Shown: positions 48,085 through 56,740 of the stretch, in pieces
How the letters are laid out: the number at the start of each line of letters is the position of its first letter
How positions within the stretch are numbered: position 1 is the stretch's first letter
DNA from: Lentzea waywayandensis
GTDB taxonomy: Bacteria; Actinomycetota; Actinomycetes; Mycobacteriales; Pseudonocardiaceae
Assembly (NCBI RefSeq): GCF_900115955.1
Contig: NZ_FOYL01000013.1
Span: 124,001 to 188,000, forward strand
Direction of reading: 5' to 3'
DNA length: 64,000 nt
Position numbers and translations under genes: made by a program
The notes under the pieces: model-generated
Told to the model about the DNA's origin: nothing
Seen by the model: only the letters and a program-made list of their open reading frames with translations
Databases searched by the model: none

Positions 48085-50599
48085 GGCGACTATCAAGAGC
48101 TTGCTGTCGCGCAAGCTCCGCCTGGTGCTGTCCGCGCTCGCGGTGGTGCTGGGTGTGATGTTCGTGTCCGGTTCGTTCGTTCTGACCGACACGCTTCAGC
48201 GTTCGTTCACCGACCTGTTCTCGTCGGCCTTCGCCAATGTGGACGTTTCGGTGGCGCCGAAGGCGGAGAAGGGCAAGGAGCCGGAACCGCTGACGCCGCA
48301 GGCGATCGCCGACGTGAAGTCGGTGCCGGGCGTGGCGTCGGCCGTCGGCGACGTGCAGGGGTCCGCGCGGCCGATCGGCAAGAACGGCAAGGTCATCACC
48401 ACGTCGGGCTCGCCCCGGTTCGGTTTCAACTGGACGGGCACCGGCCAGGAGAAGATCCGCGAGGGCAAGGCGCCCGCCGCCGAGAACGAGGTCGTCCTGG
48501 GCGGCTATCTCGCGACGACCGGCGGTTTCAAGGTGGGCGACGACATCTCGTTGCTCACGCTGGAGCCCAAGAAGACCTTCAAGGTCACCGGAATCTACGA
48601 GTACGCGGGTGGCCGTGACTCGCTGGGCGGCGAGCTGTCGGTGGCGTTCACCGAGCCGGTCGCGCAGCAGTTGTTGCTGGGCAAGAAGGACGTCTTCTCC
48701 GGCATCACCGTCACCGCAGCCCAGGGCACGTCGGACGACGCGCTGCGGGACGCCGTCGCGGCGAAGATGGGCTCCGGCTACGACGTCAAGACCGGTGCGG
48801 TGCTGGCGAAGGAACAGGCCGACCAGATCAACGAGGGCCTGAAGTTCTTCAACTACGTGCTGCTCGGGTTCGCCGGCATCGCGTTGTTCGTCGGCATCTT
48901 CATCATCCTCAACACGTTCTCCATCATCGTCGCCCAGCGCACGCGGGAACTGGCGCTGCTGCGGTCGATGGGCGCCTCACGCGGCCAGGTCATCGGGTCC
49001 GTGGTGCTGGAGGCGCTGGTGATCGGCCTGATCGCGTCGATCGTCGGTCTCGGGGCAGGGATCGGCATCGGTGCGTTGCTGGCGAAGATCTTCAGCTCGG
49101 TGGGGGGCACCAACCTGCAGCTCGCGGGCATCGGCGTGCCGATGTCGGCGATCATCTCGTCGTTCGCGGTGGGCATGATCGTCACCGTGATCGCGGCGGT
49201 CATGCCGGCGCTGCGGGCGTCGCGGATCGCGCCGGTGGCGGCGATGCGCGAGGCGGCCACGCCGGACCGTCCACTCACGAAGATCACGATCACCGGCGCC
49301 CTGGTGGCGGCCGCGGGTGGCACGTCGCTGGCGTTCGGCTTCAACCAGGCCTCGCTGCCGTTGATCTTCGGCGGCATCCTCGTGGCGTTCGTCGGTGTCG
49401 CACTGCTGACCCCGATCCTGTCCAAGCCGATGGTGTCGCTGATCGGCCGCCTGCTGTCGTGGTCGATGCCAGGCCTGTTGGGACGCCGCAACTCCGCGCG
49501 CAACCCGCGCCGCACCGCGATCACCGCGGCCGCGCTGATGGTCGGCATCTCGCTGATCACCGGCGTGAGCGTGGTGCTGACGTCGGCGACCAAGTCGATC
49601 GAGAAGCTGGCCACCGGTCAGCTCCAGACCGACCTGATCATCTCCGGCGAGGGCCAGATGGAGGGCCAGGCCGCGACGTTCAAGCGGGACGTCCTGACCA
49701 AGATCGAGAAGACCGACGGCGTCAAGTCGGCGGTCGGCTGGTCGCAGGACGGCGTGCTCCAGGGCGAGAACCAGCTGTTCGCGGTCGGCGTCACCGACAT
49801 GCCCGCGATGGCGACGATGTTCGCGCTGAAGCCGAAGTCCGGTGACATCAAGCCGCTGAAGGACGGCCAGCTCGCGCTGCCGGAGGAGATGGCGGCCGAG
49901 AAGGGCTGGACGGTCGGCAGCACGGTCACGCTGCAACTGGCCAAGGCCGCGGCGCCGCAGAACTACACGGTCGCCTTCATCTGGGCCAAGTCGCAGGTGC
50001 TGCAGGGCGCGCTCGTCCTGCCGGAGTCGGCCTCGGCGCAGTTCCGGTCCGACCAGATCGCTCAGGCGTTCGTCCAGGTCTCATCGGGCGTGTCCGCGGC
50101 GGACGTGCAGAAGCGCGTCGAACCGCTGTTCGCGGACAACCCGGAGATCACCGTCCAGGACCGCAGCGCGTTCGTGAAGCAGACGACCTCGCAGTTCGAC
50201 ACGGTCCTGCTGATGATCCAGATCCTGCTGGCGCTGGCGATCCTGATCGCCGTCCTCGGCGTCATCAACACCCTGGCGCTGTCGGTGATCGAACGAACCC
50301 GCGAACTGGGCCTGCTGCGGGCCGTCGGCATGCGGCGGTCGCAGGTGATGCGGATGATCACCGTCGAGTCGGTGGTGATCTCGGTGTTCGGCGCGGTGCT
50401 CGGCCTCGCGGTCGGTCTCGCCCTGGGCATCGCGACCGTGCAGGCGCTGAAGGACCAGGGCATCTCGGAGATCGGACTCCCCTGGATGACCATGGCCCAG
50501 TACCTGGTGGTGGCGGCGTTCGTCGGCGTGATCGCGGCGATCCTGCCGGCGATCCGAGCGGCCAGGCTGAACGTGCTGGACGCGATCGCCTACGAGTGA
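48077..50599 (+). CDS. ABC transporter permease with two FtsX domains
   Basis: An 840-residue membrane protein. After an N-terminal helix (LVLSALAVVLGVMFVSGSFVL) comes a large outer domain. FtsX domain 1 has three helices (about 262-390), two middle helices (about 425-465) follow, then a second outer domain and FtsX domain 2 (about 715-835). FNYVLLGFAGIALFVGIF and RTRELALLRSMGASRGQV are typical. With the ATPase it forms a mechanotransmission-type exporter for lipids, peptides or antibiotics; the substrate is unknown. The stop overlaps the convergent TetR gene by ten bases. Confidence 0.94.
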   Translation: MFKATIKSLLSRKLRLVLSALAVVLGVMFVSGSFVLTDTLQRSFTDLFSSAFANVDVSVAPKAEKGKEPEPLTPQAIADVKSVPGVASAVGDVQGSARPIGKNGKVITTSGSPRFGFNWTGTGQEKIREGKAPAAENEVVLGGYLATTGGFKVGDDISLLTLEPKKTFKVTGIYEYAGGRDSLGGELSVAFTEPVAQQLLLGKKDVFSGITVTAAQGTSDDALRDAVAAKMGSGYDVKTGAVLAKEQADQINEGLKFFNYVLLGFAGIALFVGIFIILNTFSIIVAQRTRELALLRSMGASRGQVIGSVVLEALVIGLIASIVGLGAGIGIGALLAKIFSSVGGTNLQLAGIGVPMSAIISSFAVGMIVTVIAAVMPALRASRIAPVAAMREAATPDRPLTKITITGALVAAAGGTSLAFGFNQASLPLIFGGILVAFVGVALLTPILSKPMVSLIGRLLSWSMPGLLGRRNSARNPRRTAITAAALMVGISLITGVSVVLTSATKSIEKLATGQLQTDLIISGEGQMEGQAATFKRDVLTKIEKTDGVKSAVGWSQDGVLQGENQLFAVGVTDMPAMATMFALKPKSGDIKPLKDGQLALPEEMAAEKGWTVGSTVTLQLAKAAAPQNYTVAFIWAKSQVLQGALVLPESASAQFRSDQIAQAFVQVSSGVSAADVQKRVEPLFADNPEITVQDRSAFVKQTTSQFDTVLLMIQILLALAILIAVLGVINTLALSVIERTRELGLLRAVGMRRSQVMRMITVESVVISVFGAVLGLAVGLALGIATVQALKDQGISEIGLPWMTMAQYLVVAAFVGVIAAILPAIRAARLNVLDAIAYE

Positions 50600-51222
50600 G
50601 GTTGTACGAGTCGTGTCCAGGTTTCGGCCAGCCACGACTCGTACCGCTCCACCGACAGGTCCGTGGTCCTGGTGAGCAGCAGGTAGGTCTCGGCCTGGCC
50701 GAGCACCGCACCGGTCTCCGCGACCCAGTCCACGTTCTCCTCTGACATCAGGCCATCGGCGGCAAGCTTCCGGAAGAAGCCGCCGATGGCCTGATGTGTC
50801 TGCGTGCGGCCCGCCTGCGCGCGTTCGGCGATCTCGGGCTCGATCGCCTCGGCCTGCTGCGCCACCTTCAGCAACGCCCCGGTGCGCTCCATGAGCTGCG
50901 CGCTGATCCTGGCCATCCGCGCGATCCGCTCCCCCGCTGTCGGCGCGTTCATCGCCTGCTGGAACCAGTCGCGGTCCGGCACGGCCACGCGGTGGTAGTC
51001 CCCCGCGATCGCCACGTCGAGACAGCGCTGGAGCAGCGCGGCCTTGCCCTCGAACCGCACGTACACCGTGCGTGCGCCCACGCCGGCGCGTTTCGCCACG
51101 TCGGTCAACGTCGTGGCGACGTAGCCGTGTTCGGTGAACAGCTCGGTCGCCGCCTCGATGATCCGGACCTCGGTGTCCGCCCGCCGTGCCGCTCGCAGAT
51201 CCCTGTTGACGTCTTCTGCCAC
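50590..51222 (-). CDS. TetR-family regulator
   Basis: A 210-residue repressor with the helix-turn-helix at about 18-62 (RIIEAATELFTEHGYVATTLTDVAKRAGVGARTVYVRFEGKAAL) and an all-helical ligand domain. It is divergent from a VOC-fold gene, with two nearly identical 15-bp palindromes between them that fit TetR operators. Its targets are probably itself and the VOC gene, perhaps also the convergent exporter. The ligand is unknown. Confidence 0.94.
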   Translation of the reverse strand: MAEDVNRDLRAARRADTEVRIIEAATELFTEHGYVATTLTDVAKRAGVGARTVYVRFEGKAALLQRCLDVAIAGDYHRVAVPDRDWFQQAMNAPTAGERIARMARISAQLMERTGALLKVAQQAEAIEPEIAERAQAGRTQTHQAIGGFFRKLAADGLMSEENVDWVAETGAVLGQAETYLLLTRTTDLSVERYESWLAETWTRLVQPHS

Positions 51223-51226
51223 ATGT

Positions 51227-51260
51227 TGCAGTCTAACTGCATAAGTGCAGTCTTACTGCA
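51227..51260. promoter_or_regulatory. Paired TetR operators between tetR and the VOC gene
   Basis: TGCAGTCTAACTGCA (51227-51241) and TGCAGTCTTACTGCA (51246-51260) are two 15-base palindromes with identical six-base arms, centres 19 bases apart. They lie 5 bases before the tetR start and 17 bases before the VOC start, so a bound repressor would block both. Confidence 0.85.
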
Positions 51261-51276
51261 ATCAGGAGGTCACGAG

Positions 51277-51711
51277 ATGAGCAACGCGCCACTGCTGGAG
51301 GGCATCCACCACCTCAAACTGCCGGTCTCCGACCTGGAGAAGTCGCTGGCCTGGTACCAGGACCACCTCGGCTACCTGCCCGTCATGCACTTCGTCGAGG
51401 AGGGCGTCCTGATGGGTGTCGCCCTGGCGCATCCCAACGGCGGGCCGGGCTTCGCGATCCGCCTCAACCCGGAGAAGGCCGTCGCGGCGGCCGGGTTCGA
51501 CTACTTCGCCATCGGCGTGCCGGGAGAGGAGGCCATCAACGCGCTCGCGGCGCACCTCGCCGCGCAGGGCGTCGCGCACGCGGGCGTGACGCGGACGCAG
51601 GTCGGCTGGCTGTTGTCCGGCGTCACCGACCCGGACGGGTACGACATCCGCTTCTACACGGTTCCGCTGGAGATCCCGGAGGGCGCCGGGCTGATGGTGA
51701 GAGAGACATGA
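51277..51711 (+). CDS. VOC-family (glyoxalase/bleomycin-resistance fold) protein
   Basis: A 144-residue protein with two beta-alpha-beta-beta-beta modules: GIHHLKLPVSDLEKSLAWYQDHLGYLP and FDYFAIGV...WLLSGVTDPDGYDIRFYTV. A metal-binding His (HHLKL) and Glu/Asp positions are plausible. Function may be a lyase, a dioxygenase or drug binding; the TetR control suggests a detoxification or resistance role (inference). The ATG at 51277 follows AGGAGGT. Confidence 0.93.
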   Translation: MSNAPLLEGIHHLKLPVSDLEKSLAWYQDHLGYLPVMHFVEEGVLMGVALAHPNGGPGFAIRLNPEKAVAAAGFDYFAIGVPGEEAINALAAHLAAQGVAHAGVTRTQVGWLLSGVTDPDGYDIRFYTVPLEIPEGAGLMVRET

Positions 51712-51829
51712 CCGGGTCGCTGCGCCAGGCCGTCGCAAGCTGGCACAGCAACCCGATCAGTCAGGCCGTTGAAGCCGCCCCGGCGGTCGCTTGGGCAACT
51801 CCCTGTCTGTACTGGTTACTCGTTCAAGA

Positions 51830-52669
51830 TCACGCGTGTGGGCACGTGTCCCGGTACGCCGAGATCAAGGTGTTCGGCGCGGGCGCCGGGCACAGGAACT
51901 GGTCGTAGCGCACGTCGTCGTCCACGAACCGCTTGAGCCACGACAGCGTGTACTTCCGTACCGTCACGTTGTCGCTGCGAGGCGCCGAGTGGTCGCCGCC
52001 GCGCAGTTCCAGGAACGCCTTGTCGGGCGCGGCCGTGATCGAGTTGTAGAACGGCGTCGAGTGCTGCGAGTTGGGCGCGGTGGGGTCGTTCTGGCCGCCG
52101 AGCACCAGGGTCGGCACCTGGACCGTCGACCAGCTCTTGGTGGTGTGCCAGCCGGCCATCGGGATCGAGGCCTGCAGGGCGGGTCGGGTCGCGGAGGCGC
52201 GCAGTGCACCGCCGCCGCCCATGGAGTGGCCCATCACGGCGAGGCGCGAGGCATCGACGCGCGGGTTGGTTCGGACCACGTAGTCCAGTGCTGCCAGCAA
52301 CTGACGGCCCCGGCTGTCGGGGTCGTCGAAGCCGGACAGGGTGTTGATGGTGATCACGACGAACCCGTAGGACGCCAGGCGCGGGCCGAAGTGCGCGACG
52401 GACGACTGGGTGGCGGTGAAGCCGGGTGAGACGGCGACGGCGCCGAACGTGAGATCACTGGTCGGGGTGTAGACCGTGCCGCCGCCGAAGTTCGACTGGC
52501 GGGACACGGCCGCGGACGTCACGGCGAAGGTGCCGCGAGCTGCCTCGACCGTTGCGGCCGTAGGTGCGGGGCCGCGTTCGTAGGGGTTGGCCGCCGCGGT
52601 GGCGACGGCGGGGGTGGCGACCGGGATCAGCGCCAGGGTGAGTGCCGCAAGCACGACTTTGATGCGCAC
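51830..52669 (-). CDS. Secreted polyester hydrolase (cutinase/PET-hydrolase family)
   Basis: A 279-residue protein with a signal peptide (cut after VATAA near 27) and a mature part beginning NPYERGPAPTAA, as in Thermobifida cutinases. Triad: S149 in VMGHSMGGGG, D195 in GGQNDPTAP and H227 in GGDHSAP. W174 (GWHTTKSW) and F84 (SPGFTATQS) match the aromatic clamp. C260 and C276 form the expected C-terminal disulfide. Most cutinases have Phe after the catalytic His; here it is S228, as in Ideonella PETase, while H148 is cutinase-like. It hydrolyses polyesters or triglycerides outside the cell. Confidence 0.93.
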   Translation of the reverse strand: MRIKVVLAALTLALIPVATPAVATAAANPYERGPAPTAATVEAARGTFAVTSAAVSRQSNFGGGTVYTPTSDLTFGAVAVSPGFTATQSSVAHFGPRLASYGFVVITINTLSGFDDPDSRGRQLLAALDYVVRTNPRVDASRLAVMGHSMGGGGALRASATRPALQASIPMAGWHTTKSWSTVQVPTLVLGGQNDPTAPNSQHSTPFYNSITAAPDKAFLELRGGDHSAPRSDNVTVRKYTLSWLKRFVDDDVRYDQFLCPAPAPNTLISAYRDTCPHA

Positions 52670-52685
52670 GACGATGACACCTCGA

Positions 52686-52740
52686 TTGGTTGCAGGGGAA
52701 CCAAAAACCGACGGCGAGGCTCACGCTACCGCCCGGTAGC
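52686..52740. promoter_or_regulatory. Two inverted repeats in the cutinase/GH85 divergent promoter
   Basis: TTGGTT and AACCAA (52686-52704, seven-base spacer) lie 17 bases before the cutinase start. GCTACCG and CGGTAGC (52725-52740, two-base spacer) lie further out. Either may be an operator. The remaining 170 bases to the GH85 start hold no other clear signal. Confidence 0.4.
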
Positions 52741-52910
52741 TCCGAACGGATTCGGCCACATGGATGGTTACGGGGACATTTCGACGATGTTCGACAACTG
52801 GTCACCGAACGCGGTTCGTCACCCAGCGCAGCGGACCGGGACGTTGTCGTCCTGTTCAGTCACCGTAGAAGCGGTATGCGGCGAATCAGATGGCGCACAA
52901 GGGTGATCAC

Positions 52911-54836
52911 GTGCCCACTCGGAGACAGTTCCTCGTTCTGAGCTCCACAGCAGCACTCACCAGTCTGCTGTCCGAGACTCCCGCGTCCGCAGCCGAAGTC
53001 GCGCAGCCCTACGCGTCGTACTGGCACCCGGCGACGATCCTGAACTGGGATCCGTCGACCGACCGGGACGCGAAGTACAACCGCAGCACGGTGCCGCTCG
53101 CGAGACGTGTCGTTCCGGCCAGACCGGCCAACGCGCACGCCCGTCCCAACGAGGCTCGAGTGCAGGCTCTGGTGGCGTACGCGCCCACGAGCAACAACCC
53201 CGCCCAGGGCGCGCTCGACATGAACTACTACGCCACGAACTACTGGCAGTACATCGACGAACTGGTGTTCTGGGGCGGATCCGCGTCCGAGGGCCTGATC
53301 CTCGCGCCGAACCCGACCGTCACCGACGCGGCCCACCGCAACGGGGTCAAGGTGATCGGCAACGTGTTCCTCCCGCCGACCGCGTACGGCGGCCAGATCC
53401 AGTGGGTCCGCGACTTCGTCAAACGCGAGGGCGACCGGTTCCCCGTGGCGGACAAGATGATCCAGGTCGCGCGCCACTACGGGTTCGACGGCTGGTTCCT
53501 CAACCAGGAGACCGCCGGCGGCAACACCCAGCTCGCGAACGACATGCGCGACTTCATCGTGTACATGAAGAAGTCCGGGCTGCGGGTCATCTGGTACGAC
53601 GCGATGACCGACACGGGCAGCGTCAGCTGGCAGAACGCCCTGACCGCGCGCAACCGGATGTTCTTCGAGCAGTCCGACGAGATGTTCATGAACTTCTGGT
53701 GGAGCACGCAGGGTCTCGCGAACTCGGCCGCGCTGGCCCGGCAGATGGGCCGCAGCCCGTACGACCTGGCGTCCGGTGTGGACGTCGAGGCCAACGGCTA
53801 CAACACGAGCATCGGCTGGGCGAGTGTCTTCCCCGAGAACAAGCCGCACGTGACGTCGCTCGGCTTCTACCGTCCGGAATGGACGTTCAAGTCGGCGAGC
53901 AGCCCCGCCGACTTCTACAGCCGGGACAACAGGTTCTGGGTCGGCCAGAACGGCGACCCGGCGAACACCACGACGACGGCGAGCTGGAAGGGCGTCGCCC
54001 ACTACATCACCGAGCTCACGCCGATCACGAGCCTGCCGTTCGTCACGAACTTCAACACCGGCCACGGCAGGAAGTTCGCGGTCGGCGGCACGGTCCGGTC
54101 GGCGCAGGCGTGGAACAACCTGTCGTTGCAGGACGTCCTGCCGACGTGGCGGTGGAGCGTCACCGGCACCGGCACGAAGGTCACGCCGTCGCTCGACTGG
54201 GACGACCCGTACGACGGCGGCACCGCGCTGAAGATCACCGGCACCCCGCAGTCCGCCAACGACGTCCGGCTGTTCGCGACGTCGCTGAAGCTCACCGGCA
54301 GCAGCCAGTTCGAGATCGTCCACCGCACCGGCACCGGTCCGTCGAGGCTCCAGGCGATCCTGCGGTTCGGCACGGCAGAACACGTCCTCGACCTCGGCGG
54401 GGTCAGCGGGGCGTGGCGGCGCAGCGTCTTCCCGCTCGGCGAGCACTCCGGCGCGACGCTCACGGAGATCTCGCTGCGGGTCCTGCCCGGCGCGGCGATC
54501 ACGGCGCTGATCGGCCGGATCGGCGTGACGAACCCGGTCATGACGCCACCCGCGAGCCCGTCCAACGTCCGGGTCGAGCAGGTGAGCCGCACCAACGCCA
54601 CGACGGCATCGGCACGGCTCACCTGGACTCGTTCGCCCGGCACGATCAGGCAGTACCGGGTCTACAAGTGGACCGGTTCCGAACGGATCTTCCTCGGTGG
54701 CACGACGAACGACGCGTACTTCGTGCCGGCGATCCCGCTCAACTCGGGCGAGACCGCGCAGATCGAGGTCGAGGCGGTCAGCGAGGCGTTCGACGTCTCA
54801 CCGCCCGCGCAGATCTCGATCACTGGTACACCCTGA
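52911..54836 (+). CDS. Tat-exported endo-beta-N-acetylglucosaminidase, GH85
   Basis: A 641-residue protein. The N-terminus PTRRQFLVLSSTAALTSLL is a Tat signal. The GH85 TIM barrel follows (YASYWHPATILNWDP at its start), with catalytic Asn198 and Glu200 in DGWFLNQETAGG, the Asn-x-Glu pair of the family. A beta-sandwich domain and a C-terminal fibronectin-III-like domain (about 550-641: SPSNVRVEQVSRTNATTASARLTW) follow. It cleaves the chitobiose core of N-glycans. The GTG at 52911 has AAGGGTGAT upstream; an ATG at 52890 is possible. The stop overlaps the convergent GH16 gene by 17 bases. Confidence 0.93.
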   Translation: MPTRRQFLVLSSTAALTSLLSETPASAAEVAQPYASYWHPATILNWDPSTDRDAKYNRSTVPLARRVVPARPANAHARPNEARVQALVAYAPTSNNPAQGALDMNYYATNYWQYIDELVFWGGSASEGLILAPNPTVTDAAHRNGVKVIGNVFLPPTAYGGQIQWVRDFVKREGDRFPVADKMIQVARHYGFDGWFLNQETAGGNTQLANDMRDFIVYMKKSGLRVIWYDAMTDTGSVSWQNALTARNRMFFEQSDEMFMNFWWSTQGLANSAALARQMGRSPYDLASGVDVEANGYNTSIGWASVFPENKPHVTSLGFYRPEWTFKSASSPADFYSRDNRFWVGQNGDPANTTTTASWKGVAHYITELTPITSLPFVTNFNTGHGRKFAVGGTVRSAQAWNNLSLQDVLPTWRWSVTGTGTKVTPSLDWDDPYDGGTALKITGTPQSANDVRLFATSLKLTGSSQFEIVHRTGTGPSRLQAILRFGTAEHVLDLGGVSGAWRRSVFPLGEHSGATLTEISLRVLPGAAITALIGRIGVTNPVMTPPASPSNVRVEQVSRTNATTASARLTWTRSPGTIRQYRVYKWTGSERIFLGGTTNDAYFVPAIPLNSGETAQIEVEAVSEAFDVSPPAQISITGTP

Positions 54837-56526
54837 CGTAGTCCAGCACCATGTCCTGCGGCAGCTGCGTCCCGGCCCCCGGCGGGCCGGGCCAGTCGCC
54901 GCCCACCGCGTTGTTGATGATGAGGAAGAACGGGTGGTCGTAGACCCACGGCCCGCGGGTGGTCTCCAGCTGGTTCCGGTCGACGGTGAAGAACCTGTTG
55001 CCGTCCACGCTGAACGTCATGTGGCTGGAGTCCCACTCCACCGCGAACGTCCGGAACGCCGATGACGCCGGTTGACCGAGAGCGAGCTGCTGCCCGAACC
55101 CGCCCGCGCCGTAGTAGCCGGGCGCGTGCAGCGTCGAGTAGAAGTTGTTCGGCTCGCGACCGACGTGTTCCATGATGTCGATCTCGCCGCAGGCGGGCCA
55201 CGGCGTGCGCTTGTCGAAGAAGTCCGCGCCCAGCATCCAAAACGCCGGCCACAGCCCCTGCGTCGACGACACCTTGATCCGCGCCTCGACCCGGCCGTAG
55301 GTGAAGGTGAACCTGCCGTAGGTGTTGAGCCGTGCGGACGTGTACTGGCAGGTCCCGCTGCCGCTGACCGGATCCACCGGGCACGCGCTGCCCGGCGTCA
55401 CCTCACGCCGCGCCTGGAGCACCAGGTTGCCGTTGCCGTCGTGCCGGGCGTTGTTGTTGTTCGTGTAGTACTGGAGCTCGTTGTTCACGCCCGGCCCGAT
55501 CTCCGGCGTCCACTTCGAAGCGTCCGGCGCGGCGCCCGCAGGCGCGTTGAACTCGTCCGCCCACACCAGCCGGCCGGGAAACGTCGGGTTCGGCGGCAAC
55601 GGCGGTGGTGTGATCGGAGCGCCACCCGTGCCGTAGACCTGGAACTCCCACAGCGAGTAGCCGTAGCCGTTCGACCTGGCCGTGCCGTACATCCGCACGT
55701 ACCGTCCGGTGCCGTTGACCGTCAGCGTCTCCTTGAACCCGCGGCTCGCGGTGGTCGAGTAGATCTCGCGCCAGGTCGAGTTGTTGTCGGAGACCTCGAT
55801 CCGGTACGCGGTGGCGAACGCCGGATCCCACTGCAGCACGACCTTGGAGATCGTGGCGGTGGCGCCGAGGTCGACGGAGATCCAGCCCGGGTCGACCCAG
55901 CCGTTCGTCGCGCTCGTCGCCCAGCGGGTGGCGGGATCGCGGTCGAACGCCTTGGCCGGGGTGCACTGGCCGCAGGCCGGGTCGTCCTGGAACGTCGACG
56001 CGGCACCGGTCCTGCCGTAGGAGAGCAGGGTTTCCGCCGCACTCCCCTGGGTGCCGAACACCTGGAACTCCCACAGCGAGTAACCCCACTGCGTGGCCCG
56101 CTGGGTGAGGTCGAGGCGCACGTACCTGCCGGTGCCGGTGACCGCCAGGGTCTCGGTGCCGCCGGGCCCGGTGGTCGTTCTGCGCAGCTCCTGCCACGAG
56201 TTGCCGTCGGCGGAGATGCTGAGCGTGTACGCCCTGGCGCTCGCGGTCTCCCAGGCCAGCACGACCTGGTCGACCCGCGCGGACTGCCCGAGGTCGATCT
56301 GGATCCACTGCGGGTCGCTGAACGCGCTGGACCAGCGGGTTCCGGCGTCACCGTCGACCGCCGCGGCGGCGCCGAACACGGCGTTCTCACTGCTGGACGC
56401 GGTGACCGGACGGTTCTGCGAGATCAGCGGACCGGCGGCCGAGGCCGGCACCGGGACGATCAGAGCGGCCGCGACCATCGCCGCGACGAACAGAGGGAGT
56501 CTTCCGCGTTGAAGCCTTCCTGACAT
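54820..56526 (-). CDS. Secreted GH16 glucanase with two discoidin (F5/8 type C) domains
   Basis: A 568-residue exported protein with a signal peptide (about 1-30). Two F5/8 type C carbohydrate-binding domains follow (about 35-160 and 165-305, each ending GYSLWEFQVFGT or GYSLWEFQVYGT), then a Pro-rich linker and a GH16 catalytic domain (about 315-568). The GH16 active site GEIDIMEHVG (E-x-D-x-x-E) is intact, with laminarinase-type flanks (WPAFWMLG). It probably cleaves beta-1,3-glucans such as fungal cell wall. A LacI-type palindrome lies 38 bases before its start. Confidence 0.95.
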   Translation of the reverse strand: MSGRLQRGRLPLFVAAMVAAALIVPVPASAAGPLISQNRPVTASSSENAVFGAAAAVDGDAGTRWSSAFSDPQWIQIDLGQSARVDQVVLAWETASARAYTLSISADGNSWQELRRTTTGPGGTETLAVTGTGRYVRLDLTQRATQWGYSLWEFQVFGTQGSAAETLLSYGRTGAASTFQDDPACGQCTPAKAFDRDPATRWATSATNGWVDPGWISVDLGATATISKVVLQWDPAFATAYRIEVSDNNSTWREIYSTTASRGFKETLTVNGTGRYVRMYGTARSNGYGYSLWEFQVYGTGGAPITPPPLPPNPTFPGRLVWADEFNAPAGAAPDASKWTPEIGPGVNNELQYYTNNNNARHDGNGNLVLQARREVTPGSACPVDPVSGSGTCQYTSARLNTYGRFTFTYGRVEARIKVSSTQGLWPAFWMLGADFFDKRTPWPACGEIDIMEHVGREPNNFYSTLHAPGYYGAGGFGQQLALGQPASSAFRTFAVEWDSSHMTFSVDGNRFFTVDRNQLETTRGPWVYDHPFFLIINNAVGGDWPGPPGAGTQLPQDMVLDYVRVYQ

Positions 56527-56563
56527 GAATGCTCCTGAGGCCGGAGAACGGGACGGCGGCGCG

Positions 56564-56577
56564 AGAGAGCGCTCTCT
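56564..56577. promoter_or_regulatory. LacI-type operator upstream of the GH16 gene
   Basis: AGAGAGCGCTCTCT is a perfect 14-base palindrome 38 bases upstream of the GH16 start. Its GAGCGCTC centre is the usual form for LacI/CebR-family operators. The same core recurs at 56700-56711, and a LacI regulator gene lies 1.5 kb away. Confidence 0.8.
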
Positions 56578-56699
56578 GGGACAGGAGTTCAGAGCCGAGA
56601 GTCAGGGCATCAGGCATGCCGTGTCAAGAAAACCGGGACTTCTGAACGTTTCTTGCGGATTGACGGCTCATTACGGGCTGCGCCATGCTCGATGGGCGT

Positions 56700-56711
56700 G
56701 AGAGCGCTCTC
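56700..56711. promoter_or_regulatory. LacI-type operator upstream of the DUF1996-DUF305-LacI operon
   Basis: GAGAGCGCTCTC is a perfect 12-base palindrome 30 bases before the DUF1996 start. The operon it precedes encodes a LacI regulator, so this is probably the site of autoregulation. Confidence 0.8.
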
Positions 56712-56740
56712 CCAATCCTGCTGCGGAGAGGAAAGCTTCA

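Noticed and set aside
51708..51908. Short plus-strand frame (66 residues) starting at the VOC stop as ATGA
   Set aside because: No family, no second coupling, poor codon pattern, and its last third lies antisense to the cutinase gene; probably chance.
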